A DNA stretch of 22,021 bases from a virus: the IMG/VR virus record IMGVR_UViG_3300040807_002991, positions 1-22,021 of that record. One strand, 5' to 3'. Position 1 is the first letter of the stretch. Every line of letters starts with the position of its first letter. Shown here one piece after another: positions 14,085 through 21,357 of the stretch. Below the pieces are notes generated by a model that was given only the letters and a program-made list of their open reading frames with translations, had not been told where the DNA came from and did no database searches. The position numbers and the translations under genes were made by a program.

Positions 14085-14213
14085 ATGCTGACTTATAAAA
14101 AAATGATTGTACGACTACGAATGTGGTATGCTAAGTTGCGAGGCCATCCTGGTAAAAGATGGAATTATGAGCCTGGCGATCACTATATGGGTAGAGCTAG
14201 ATATAGAAAATAG
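14085..14213 (+). CDS. 42-aa basic micro-ORF
   Basis: ATG at 14085, TAG at 14211-14213; an in-frame ATG at 14103 is an alternative start. The protein is basic and aromatic-rich (RLRMWYAKLRGHPGKRW, then YMGRARYRK). It fills the space between two larger genes and is followed 8 bases later by another micro-ORF on the same strand. No family recognised. Confidence 0.5.
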   Translation: MLTYKKMIVRLRMWYAKLRGHPGKRWNYEPGDHYMGRARYRK

Positions 14214-14221
14214 GAAAAACT

Positions 14222-14278
14222 ATGTGGCCATACACTGACGAAGAAAACGATATGTTGAGCAAACCAAAAAAAGGTTAA
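14222..14278 (+). CDS. 18-aa micro-ORF
   Basis: ATG at 14222, TAA at 14276-14278, encoding WPYTDEENDMLSKPKKG after the Met. AGGAAAA just upstream is a possible ribosome-binding site. The WPxTxEE start recalls tiny proteins seen in T4-like marine phages (from memory, not checked). Its stop overlaps the stop of the convergent polymerase gene. Confidence 0.4.
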   Translation: MWPYTDEENDMLSKPKKG

Positions 14279-15966
14279 TCGTAGAACTGATTGATCTTCA
14301 TCGATTTGCACTCCAGCACCTCTATGTAATCAGAATTATTTAGGTGCTTGACCTTGCCAATACCCTGTATTACATCATAATCGGAATAAGGAAACGGTTT
14401 GTTTATATTCAAATCAACGTAATAACCATTATCAATACCAAGTGTAACGAAGGTTACATACTTCTTATCGCCCGATTTATACACTCTACCATTGGCAACT
14501 AATCCGGCAAATTCGATACGATCGAGATATAGATGTTTGGTATAGAAACCAGGCAAGAACTTTTTATCCGACCACCAACCATATTTTTTGAACTGATATA
14601 CTGGATCGTCCCAACTATCCGACTTGCTAACAGTCACAGGACTCAATCCAACTCTCTTTGCTTCTGTCTTGTACACCCATCTCCTATAGGATCCATGGCA
14701 GTGTTTGAGTGCGGCTTGCCAAAATCCTTTTTGATTGTGTGCTTTTTGATAAGCCAATGCCCATATCAATCTACCTAGATTTACTGCATGAGCTCTGCAC
14801 AAACCAAATCCACTTAGGCTTTGTAAAGACTTGAACACTTCATCTTTGCGAGGATGATCACCAAGCCTAGTCATAAATTCCATTACACGTTCTTCGTTCT
14901 TTTTGGCGAATGCTCTGCGGTACATATCTGCTTCGTAGAAATCACATCCTATGAGTTTTGATATTTGTACAATGGCGTCATCTTCACATACCACAACATC
15001 CGATATCCTGTCGGAAGTCCAGTCATTAAAAAAGGCCGCCTTACGTCTTCCTTGCAGTGCTACGGGGCGTATCAATGCTGTGGCAAACACACAATCAAGC
15101 ATCGATCGTGGACGTATTGCCCTAAACAATCTCCTCATTGCAGGTGATTCTCCTTGGGTCACTCCCAACACGTCTCCCCGACTCAACAAAGACGAAGTAG
15201 CCTCGTCGATCTCTGGATATTCGTATAACTTTGTCTGTGCGTCGATGTCCAAAAGTTGGCTCAGGCCTCGATTGGCCAGGATGTCCACTTTGAGGTGTTC
15301 TAGATCCTCCACTTCGTTTTTGTCTAACAGTATCTGATTGGTTTGTGATATTAAAGATTTTGGTAATTGCCTTGTAAACATTAAGATGCCTCCACAGTGT
15401 TTTGATATGCATTTTTTCTTGCCTTTCAATTTTGATTCTATTCGTTTTGCCTCAACGGGATCAACTCCCAGCGATTCGTAGGTGAACTTCCTGGGCAGGC
15501 GTCCCCGGTACCCTAACCTTTTAGCTGCCTCACGTCTAGCTGACTTGTCTTGATACAACACATAGTTTGATATCCTTGCCGACTTGCCAGGCCATTTTTT
15601 GAATATGCGATTCATGACTTCTTCCTGACGATAGTGTGGATAGTCAATGTCCACATCAGGTAGATCATCTCGCTTGGGATTGAGGAATCGAGCCACAGGA
15701 ATGTCCCACTGGATGGGGTCAACATCTGTGATGCCCATAAGGTAACACACCAGAGAGGAACCAGCCGACCCTCGAGTCATATGAGGAATGTCTTGAGTAA
15801 GATCAAGAATATCACGGATTTGGAGAAAGTAATCCACAAACCGGAGATCAAGAATGATCTCAAACTCCTCTGCGAGTCTAGATTGGTATTCTGGTGTTAG
15901 GGGACAGGTACGTGTGAAACGTTCAGTGAGTTTGCCTATTAGTTCTATCGCCTTTACGTCTTCCAT
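14275..15966 (-). CDS. PHP-less C-family DNA polymerase catalytic subunit (DnaE-like)
   Basis: 563 aa, about half of a bacterial DnaE. It keeps the core in order: TRGSAGSSLVCYLMGIT (64-80), the glycine-rich nucleotide motif; ARFLNPKRDDLPDVDIDY with catalytic Asp104 and Asp106; KHCGGILMF (189-197); LKVDIL with the third catalytic Asp (Asp228); TALIRPV (296-302); and the fingers motif GLCRAHAVNLGRLIWALAYQKAH (388-410). Residues about 440-563 look like a small beta-rich, OB-type end. The whole N-terminal PHP domain is absent and no clamp-binding peptide was noticed. All three Asp residues are present, so it may be active. Its relation to a T4-type gp43 polymerase, which is not in this window, is open. 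Start at 15966 keeps the full glycine-rich region; a divergent promoter region lies upstream. Confidence 0.85.
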   Translation of the reverse strand: MEDVKAIELIGKLTERFTRTCPLTPEYQSRLAEEFEIILDLRFVDYFLQIRDILDLTQDIPHMTRGSAGSSLVCYLMGITDVDPIQWDIPVARFLNPKRDDLPDVDIDYPHYRQEEVMNRIFKKWPGKSARISNYVLYQDKSARREAAKRLGYRGRLPRKFTYESLGVDPVEAKRIESKLKGKKKCISKHCGGILMFTRQLPKSLISQTNQILLDKNEVEDLEHLKVDILANRGLSQLLDIDAQTKLYEYPEIDEATSSLLSRGDVLGVTQGESPAMRRLFRAIRPRSMLDCVFATALIRPVALQGRRKAAFFNDWTSDRISDVVVCEDDAIVQISKLIGCDFYEADMYRRAFAKKNEERVMEFMTRLGDHPRKDEVFKSLQSLSGFGLCRAHAVNLGRLIWALAYQKAHNQKGFWQAALKHCHGSYRRWVYKTEAKRVGLSPVTVSKSDSWDDPVYQFKKYGWWSDKKFLPGFYTKHLYLDRIEFAGLVANGRVYKSGDKKYVTFVTLGIDNGYYVDLNINKPFPYSDYDVIQGIGKVKHLNNSDYIEVLECKSMKINQFYD

Positions 15967-16016
15967 TGTCTTTTGCCTTGTTGCCTTAGTAAGCCTGAGA
16001 GTTGCCTCAAACAGTA

Positions 16017-16044
16017 ATCATATTTATCAAAAATTAATTTCCAA
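16017..16044 (-). promoter_or_regulatory. Putative sigma70-type promoter for the C-family polymerase
   Basis: On the minus strand: TTGGAA (16044-16039), a 16-base spacer, TATGAT (16022-16017), about 50 bases before the start codon at 15966. An ATAAATA late-type motif (16027-16021, minus strand) overlaps the same place, so the timing of expression is unclear. Confidence 0.35.
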
Positions 16045-16052
16045 ATTAATTT
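16031..16052. repeat. Two identical 10-bp palindromes in the divergent promoter region
   Basis: AAATTAATTT, itself a perfect palindrome, occurs at 16031-16040 and again at 16043-16052, with centres 12 bases apart. The pair lies between the minus-strand polymerase promoter and the plus-strand AlgH-like gene promoter, a position suited to a shared operator. AT-richness makes chance a real alternative. Confidence 0.5.
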
Positions 16053-16061
16053 TTTTGGCAG

Positions 16062-16090
16062 TTGACAGACCAAAGTTATACCTTTAAAAT
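16062..16090 (+). promoter_or_regulatory. sigma70-type promoter for the YqgE/AlgH-like gene
   Basis: TTGACA at 16062-16067, a 17-base spacer, TAAAAT at 16085-16090. The ATG at 16104 is 13 bases further, giving a leader of about 7 nt with a partial AGG at 16094-16096. Confidence 0.65.
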
Positions 16091-16103
16091 AGTAGGTAAA
16101 TAT

Positions 16104-16670
16104 ATGAGTATGATAGATAATTCAATCTTGCTTTCTACAGCACATCTTAATGCTGGAGTTCATGACCTGTGGCGCTACGCAGTAATTAATATGTCGAACT
16201 ACGAAGATACTCACACAGTAGGCTTCATAATGAATCAACAGGTAGTAAACTTTGATGTGAAATCCATACCTCAGGTGTATAGCATCAAGGCACCGATGCC
16301 CACAAGTCCTTGCCCGATATACTGTGGTGGACCTGTGTCTACAGATAAAATTACTATTTGTCACTCATCTGAATATGCCAATAAGCATACTACCCCACTC
16401 AACGATCATTCATCATTAACTTTTAATGAACAGATATTTGTAGACATCAATCAAGGCAAAGGTCCTAAGCATTGGAAAATTATGCTTGGTTATTGTGCTT
16501 GGTTGCCAGGACAATTAGAATCAGAGATTAAACAAAAAAATTCTTGGATGGTTGCTGATATCGATGACTTTATGTGGGGCAAGTACAAACGCAAGGCAAA
16601 AATGTGGACAAGAATTTGTGAGAAAAAAGGTTCGGAACAAGCCAGCCAATTTCTATCAACCCTAGCATAA
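16104..16670 (+). CDS. YqgE/AlgH (UPF0301) family protein
   Basis: 188 aa, full family length. The start at 16104 is preferred over an upstream TTG at 16062 because that lies in the promoter. Family features: DNSILLSTAHLN near the N-terminus (YqgE HFLIAMPAL), RYAVINMSNYEDTHTVGFIMNQ (YqgE VVYICEHN-GAMGIIVN), GGPVSTDKI, and near the C-terminus LGYCAWLPGQLESEIKQKNSW, matching YqgE GYASWEKGQLEQEILDNAW. The biochemical function of this family is not established; bacterial members were linked to regulation of surface alginate and other traits. It is followed 18 bases later by a nucleotide-sugar dehydrogenase, consistent with a surface-glycan context, though this is inference. Confidence 0.85.
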   Translation: MSMIDNSILLSTAHLNAGVHDLWRYAVINMSNYEDTHTVGFIMNQQVVNFDVKSIPQVYSIKAPMPTSPCPIYCGGPVSTDKITICHSSEYANKHTTPLNDHSSLTFNEQIFVDINQGKGPKHWKIMLGYCAWLPGQLESEIKQKNSWMVADIDDFMWGKYKRKAKMWTRICEKKGSEQASQFLSTLA

Positions 16671-16688
16671 CAGCAAATAAAATACATT

Positions 16689-17843
16689 ATGAAAGTAACA
16701 ATGATAGGCCTAGGCAAACTAGGATTACCTGTTGCAGAGTCGATGGCCCAACATTACAAGGTAGACGGGTTTGACATTGGAGACACAGTAACAGATAAAG
16801 TTTATAAAAGACCAAGTTTAGAAGTTGCAATCGAAGATGCTGATATTATTTTCATCGCTGTACCTACTCCACACGACAAGGAATATGGGGGCGAAACACC
16901 ATCATCTCATCTTCCTGTAAAAGATTTTGATTATCAATATCTAGACAGTGTATTAGACAAAATTAAAAAATCAACACACAGAGATCAAATCATTGTTAAT
17001 ATTTCAACCACACTACCTGGAACTATCAGACCTTTAATAGAGAAGTATCAACTTGCGGATCAATTCATTTATAATCCATATTTGATAGCAATGGGCACAG
17101 TGTCGGACGATTTTTTAAATCCGGATCTATTAATGATAGGTACCGATTCAGGCCAAGAAGATCACAAAACAAAAACATTGATAGAATTCTACAAAAAAAT
17201 AATACAAAGAGAACCCTACACAATGATCGGCACTTTTGAAGATGCTGAATGTTGTAAGATATTTCATAACACATATATTAGTGCCAAGGTTGGCATAGCA
17301 AATATGATACAGGATGTTACACACAAATTAGGCAATGCAGATCCAGACAACATTTGTCGAGCACTGCAACACGCTGATAGGGTAGTAGGTAAAAGATATA
17401 TGATGCCTGGTATGGGCGACGGTGGACCTTGTCATCCTAGAGACAACATCGCTTTGAGTTGGCTGGCAAACAAACTAGATCTTGGTTATGACTTATTCAA
17501 AGATATAATGACTTCACGTGAAGTTCAAACACAGAATCTACAAAAGTTTGTCAGTGAGTTCAGTGGTAATCTACCAATCTGTATCGTAGGTTCTTCTTTC
17601 AAACCGGAAACACATCTTACAGATGGATCTTCTTCACTGCTATTAGGTCATTACCTAAGTGAAAACAATCATCCTGTATTCTATGATACTGTTACATCTG
17701 ATAGTGCATATTGTTATGTTTTGTGTCACGATAAGGATTATTCGGATTATCAATTCAATCCAGATTCGATAGTTATTGATGTGTTTAGAAAATTTACCAC
17801 TGAAAGAAACGACTTAGAAGATTTTTACTACGGAAAAAATTAA
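16689..17843 (+). CDS. UDP-glucose/GDP-mannose 6-dehydrogenase family protein
   Basis: 384 aa. The enzyme oxidises a nucleotide sugar twice with NAD to the uronic acid. The NAD-binding motif GLGKLGLP (7-14) starts the protein; AVPTP (57-61) and STTLPGT (106-112) follow. The central catalytic residues Lys190 and Asn194 lie in EDAECCKIFHNTY, and the nucleophile Cys248 is in GGPCHPRDN. The C-terminal substrate domain (PICIVGSSFKPETHLTDGSS) is present, a little shorter than in most family members, giving a slightly short protein. Substrate (UDP-glucose, UDP-N-acetyl sugar or GDP-mannose) cannot be told. With KdsA it indicates that the phage makes or edits acidic surface sugars. A TAAAAT box at 16678-16683 sits 5 bases before the ATG, without a clear -35. 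Confidence 0.9.
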   Translation: MKVTMIGLGKLGLPVAESMAQHYKVDGFDIGDTVTDKVYKRPSLEVAIEDADIIFIAVPTPHDKEYGGETPSSHLPVKDFDYQYLDSVLDKIKKSTHRDQIIVNISTTLPGTIRPLIEKYQLADQFIYNPYLIAMGTVSDDFLNPDLLMIGTDSGQEDHKTKTLIEFYKKIIQREPYTMIGTFEDAECCKIFHNTYISAKVGIANMIQDVTHKLGNADPDNICRALQHADRVVGKRYMMPGMGDGGPCHPRDNIALSWLANKLDLGYDLFKDIMTSREVQTQNLQKFVSEFSGNLPICIVGSSFKPETHLTDGSSSLLLGHYLSENNHPVFYDTVTSDSAYCYVLCHDKDYSDYQFNPDSIVIDVFRKFTTERNDLEDFYYGKN

Positions 17844-19024
17844 GATCGATGCATAAAAAATTCTGAGGAATGATCTGTTTCAGATCCGATAGGATCATAG
17901 AAATTACATTTACCACAATTAATAATACAAGCAGGATTAACATTTTTAGAACTTGCCTTTTCTAAATTGTTAAACTCTTTCGTTATGAATGGAGGAAATA
18001 TTTCTGTTTTTAATATATCATCTAAAGACTTGTGATATAAATTGTTCCAGTTAGCGCCATATTTTTCGTCTAGTGTTTTTCTTTTATCTTGCCAATAAGA
18101 ACTAATAAGATTGTTAGAATAAAACTCTAACACAGCAATAAAACAGCAAGGCCAAACAGAACCGTCCGCTTCAATGAAAATTTTAGTAGTGGTGTTGTTT
18201 TTAAGAAACTGACTGGGCCTCTGAGATACGTAATAGTTCGAAGCACATTCTGGTTCTATAAATCCTCCTTGTTCTATAAACTTGTCTAGATTCTGTTGCA
18301 ATTTATCCTTGTAATCAACTGTAACTTTTGTTTTTCCTGTATATGGAATCTTTGGATTTTTATTTTTACTTTGTTGTAGTATAAGATTGTCCATCCATCT
18401 AGTAGGCGAGTGCCTAGATACAAGATTAAAATTTTGAAATCCTAGATCTTCTGCCATTTTCCTAGCACGTGGTATCTGATATCTGTTGTGGGGGAATGCA
18501 ACATACTTCCATTCTGCTTTACCGCCTTCTGTGATAAAAAGTTTTACATTCGTCATCACAGATTCCCATTTTACATTTCTCCTGTAAATATGATTGGTTT
18601 CTTCTAATCCATCTATTGCAAATTCAACGGTGACATTTTTAATTTTTGCAAGGTTCTGCCATATTTCAGGTTTACCTAAAGAGCCGTTTGTGTGCATTAT
18701 GATCTTAATTTTAGGATACAAAGATACAAGATCCTGGCACACCAAGTCAATCTCAGGATGTGATAACGGGTCTCCTGTGGTTCCAATTAATAGAACCTGT
18801 TCTAATTTCTTTGCTTGTTTGAAAGTTTCGTATAAAGTTTTCCTGTCAATAATTTTGTTAAGGGCAGGATTGTTTTTATTAACGAAAAGTTTGTCATTGT
18901 CTACTATAGACCATCGTTCGCAATCAACACAGCCAGCATTACATCTACCGCTGATTCCAATTTCTATTTCTTTAAGGTACGCGAGAGACCGTGGAACAGA
19001 GTTATCTCTTAGTTGTGATACCAT
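17840..19024 (-). CDS. Radical SAM protein A with C-terminal twitch/SPASM-type domain
   Basis: 394 aa. The SAM-cluster motif is RCNAGCVDC (Cys28, Cys32, Cys35). GTTGDPLSHPEI stands at the GGEP position, followed by MHTNGS and EFAIDGLEETNHIYRR strands of the barrel. After the barrel, IEADGSVWPCC and a terminal CxxxCGKC segment carry extra cysteines for an auxiliary cluster. It is a clear paralogue of the gene at 20235, sharing the DGLE(E/D)TNHIYRR, EGG-AEWK and YG-WNNLYH blocks. It ends a minus-strand operon, starts on the stop of the nitroreductase-like gene (TAATG), and converges with the dehydrogenase gene with a 4-base overlap. Substrate unknown; peptide or small-molecule modification are both possible. 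Confidence 0.88.
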   Translation of the reverse strand: MVSQLRDNSVPRSLAYLKEIEIGISGRCNAGCVDCERWSIVDNDKLFVNKNNPALNKIIDRKTLYETFKQAKKLEQVLLIGTTGDPLSHPEIDLVCQDLVSLYPKIKIIMHTNGSLGKPEIWQNLAKIKNVTVEFAIDGLEETNHIYRRNVKWESVMTNVKLFITEGGKAEWKYVAFPHNRYQIPRARKMAEDLGFQNFNLVSRHSPTRWMDNLILQQSKNKNPKIPYTGKTKVTVDYKDKLQQNLDKFIEQGGFIEPECASNYYVSQRPSQFLKNNTTTKIFIEADGSVWPCCFIAVLEFYSNNLISSYWQDKRKTLDEKYGANWNNLYHKSLDDILKTEIFPPFITKEFNNLEKASSKNVNPACIINCGKCNFYDPIGSETDHSSEFFMHRS

Positions 19025-19812
19025 TATACAACTTTGACCGACAACTCTCTTTCGACAGGTTCGCCCGAATCTGGATCAGCACTCAATGGACCAAATGTTC
19101 TAAGTGGTATATCTGTCCAAGTTTTGCGTATTCCCTTGTAGTCTTCCAGCATTGTTTTTTTATCTAAATCTTCTTCTCTGGGATCAGGAGCTATGTATTC
19201 TAGATCTCTGCTTTCGAACCATCTCAATGATGGGTCAGGATGACCTATGCCTAAAATGACTCTTGGTCTAAAATATTCCTTGTAACCCAACAACTCCATC
19301 CAATCCTTGTGATTATGTTTGTTATAGATGACGTTGGTGTTGAAACCTGTATGGTATCCCATATTGCCGGCCGAGAAAGCAGTGATGCCCATTGCTATAC
19401 CTATGTCTCTGTTAAAATTGATGTCAGATCGATAATCGAACCCGTCACTGACATTATCGGAATCCCTGTCATTGTCAACACCAACTACATCATTCTCGTT
19501 ATCTGTGAAATTTTCTGTCTCGCCAAAGATGAAAAGAACATTGGCTCCGACCTGAGTGTTCCTGCCTGCATCAGTGCCATGACGGTGGCTTCCCCAGCAG
19601 TAGTCATCATATATTGTATTTCTAATTTTTGGATCTGTAACAACGCACAATGCATACCTGGATTCATCCTGTTTGGTTGGTGCATTCTTGCAAAGATACA
19701 CCCAATGATCGATGTGTTCTTGTGGAATTGTTTTTGAAATGTCCCAATTGCGTTGGCACTTTCTAATTTTAACTATGGTTTGTTTTTCATGATCTAGGTT
19801 CATAACAAACAT
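19024..19812 (-). CDS. Nitroreductase-like flavoprotein
   Basis: 262 aa. The N-terminus KIRKCQRNWDISKTIPQEHI followed by CKNAPTKQDESRYALCVVTD matches the FMN-binding start of the nitroreductase fold (R-R-S-x-R-x-F, then APS-x-N-x-Q-P). DIGIAMGITAFSAGNMGYHTGF matches the conserved helix that ends in G-Y/L-G, and RVILGIGHPD matches the late beta strand. Residues about 100-130 form an Asp/Asn-rich loop not usual in the family. The family reduces nitro groups, quinones or flavins, or oxidises azolines in peptide modification. Start: ATG at 19812 (alternative at 19803). A TATAAT on the minus strand (19827-19822) sits 9 bases before the start. Operon position between two radical SAM genes is the best clue to its role. 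Confidence 0.75.
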   Translation of the reverse strand: MFVMNLDHEKQTIVKIRKCQRNWDISKTIPQEHIDHWVYLCKNAPTKQDESRYALCVVTDPKIRNTIYDDYCWGSHRHGTDAGRNTQVGANVLFIFGETENFTDNENDVVGVDNDRDSDNVSDGFDYRSDINFNRDIGIAMGITAFSAGNMGYHTGFNTNVIYNKHNHKDWMELLGYKEYFRPRVILGIGHPDPSLRWFESRDLEYIAPDPREEDLDKKTMLEDYKGIRKTWTDIPLRTFGPLSADPDSGEPVERELSVKVV

Positions 19813-19822
19813 ATTTAATCAA

Positions 19823-20242
19823 TTATAGATCGGGATCAAAAGTTTGTGATCTATCTAGGTATTCAGACCAACGTAATTTCCATACAAGGAAATCTTTCTC
19901 ATGACCAACAAACCAATATTCAACTGTGTCGTCACTAGGAAAAGACGTTTCCAATTGATTGTTATCACTTAGTTCTTTGAGATGAGGTTTATTTTTTATA
20001 TAAGATTCTACCTGCCACTGTGGGTTTTCGTCTGCTAGGTGTGAAGAATGTAACCATTGTGACATAATGTACTGTCTAAACAATTCCTGTTGTTTGGGTG
20101 GATCGTACTGATCAACCGGACCTAGGTTAATGGTGTATCCGCCATTAGAAAAATCAATCTCAGGAAAGTTGTAATCAATATATTCTAAATCATCAGCATC
20201 GACTTCAAAATCTGTGTCGTTAATCTTGTCTTTATCAGTCAT
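19823..20242 (-). CDS. Acidic 139-aa protein, unknown
   Basis: The start is put at 20242 because an upstream in-frame start at 20416 would bury 180 bases in the radical SAM gene; the chosen ATG overlaps that gene's stop by 8 bases (ATGACTGA), a normal coupling. The N-terminus is strongly acidic (DTDFEVDADDLEYIDYNFPEID), followed by PPKQQELFRQYIMSQWLHSS and a C-terminal half with EYWFVGHEKDFLVWKLRWSEYLD. No known domain. Its place between two radical SAM genes and a nitroreductase-like gene makes it a possible partner, carrier or substrate of these enzymes; this is inference only. Confidence 0.65.
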   Translation of the reverse strand: MTDKDKINDTDFEVDADDLEYIDYNFPEIDFSNGGYTINLGPVDQYDPPKQQELFRQYIMSQWLHSSHLADENPQWQVESYIKNKPHLKELSDNNQLETSFPSDDTVEYWFVGHEKDFLVWKLRWSEYLDRSQTFDPDL

Positions 20243-21344
20243 TGAGTTTGTCTTGTATTCTTTCAGGCCTATCCCTGCAGGTACCACAGTTCTCCAAACA
20301 CATGAAGTAAGATTGTTTTGGATTTTTCCAGCTGTTGGGGAGATCTTCTTTGAACCAATCAGTGTCAAGTATGTCGACCAATGATCTATGATAGAGATTG
20401 TTCCAGTGTTCGCCATATTTCAATTTGTATTTGCGTTCAATACTTTGCCAATGCAATGCAACAGCGGTGGATGAGAAATGCAGATTACTTGCGAAACAAC
20501 AAGGCCATATGGTGCCTTCAACATTGATCTGGAAGTTCGGCCAGTGCCCTACTTCGTTGCTGTCTACATTCATACACTTGGGAGTGATCGCAAACCCTTC
20601 CTGATCGGCAAAATGATCGACCATCTTCTGATGTTGGATGATGGCTTGTTCTTCCGTTGTGTCCGGCATAGGAGCTGTGACCTTGCTTACTGCTTTTATT
20701 GATTGGTCTAAAATTTTTTGATCAAACACAGGAGTTGGCGTTTGTCTTGGAAACACAGTGAACTGTTTGAATCCCATTTTTTCTGCCAATAGTCTTGCTT
20801 CTTGTCTTTGATCTAGATTGTATGGAAAATCGATCATCTTCCATTCTGCCCAACCGCCTTCGCCGATGTACAGTTTGACTCTTTCCATTAATCGATTCCA
20901 GTCAACACCTCTCCTATAAATGTGATTGGTGTCTTCTAGACCATCGATGGAAAACACAAATGTAAGTTGCTTGCCTAACTGTTTACTGAGTGCAGAAAGT
21001 TTTTTCCAGGTGTTGAGTGATCCGATCGATCCATTTGAATTTATTTCTATCCTTGCTTGTGGATGATGTTTGTGTGCTATTTCTACAAATTTATCTATGT
21101 GTGGATGCACCATAGGGTCACCTACATTCCCTAGCAGTTGCACATATTTGAGATCAACGAACTGTGCGATCATAGGTTCCCATTTATCAACATCTGCCAA
21201 CTTGTTCATCGCAGGATGCAACACATTGAGCTTGTATTCGTCATCCTGTTCGTGGTAAAAGAATCGATTACAGTCTATGCAACCTGCATTACAAGAAGCG
21301 GATATATCAACGTCTAACCATTTTATGTCTTGTGGTTGCCACAT
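20235..21344 (-). CDS. Radical SAM protein B with C-terminal twitch/SPASM-type domain
   Basis: 369 aa. Cluster motif SCNAGCIDC (Cys18, Cys22, Cys25); LGNVGDPMVHPHI at the GGEP position; INSNGS and FSIDGLEDTNHIYRR barrel strands. The C-terminal half holds NVEGTIWPCCFAS and CLENCGTC for an auxiliary cluster. Paralogue of radical SAM A at 17840, with the same domain order and several shared blocks but many differences, so the duplication is not recent. The gene lies 13 bases after the SGNH-like gene and overlaps the acidic protein gene. Substrate unknown. Confidence 0.88.
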   Translation of the reverse strand: MWQPQDIKWLDVDISASCNAGCIDCNRFFYHEQDDEYKLNVLHPAMNKLADVDKWEPMIAQFVDLKYVQLLGNVGDPMVHPHIDKFVEIAHKHHPQARIEINSNGSIGSLNTWKKLSALSKQLGKQLTFVFSIDGLEDTNHIYRRGVDWNRLMERVKLYIGEGGWAEWKMIDFPYNLDQRQEARLLAEKMGFKQFTVFPRQTPTPVFDQKILDQSIKAVSKVTAPMPDTTEEQAIIQHQKMVDHFADQEGFAITPKCMNVDSNEVGHWPNFQINVEGTIWPCCFASNLHFSSTAVALHWQSIERKYKLKYGEHWNNLYHRSLVDILDTDWFKEDLPNSWKNPKQSYFMCLENCGTCRDRPERIQDKLND

Positions 21345-21357
21345 AATAAACTAGTAT

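Noticed and set aside
14951-15337. Plus-strand open frames under the C-family polymerase
   Set aside because: They lie opposite a gene with conserved catalytic motifs, with no start signals or family resemblance.
19309-19737. Plus-strand 142-aa open frame under the nitroreductase-like gene
   Set aside because: Shadow of the minus-strand gene, which has family motifs and tight operon spacing.
20243-20416. Longer N-terminus for the acidic 139-aa protein
   Set aside because: It would overlap the end of radical SAM B by about 180 bases, including its cysteine segment; the ATG at 20242 gives a normal 8-base overlap.
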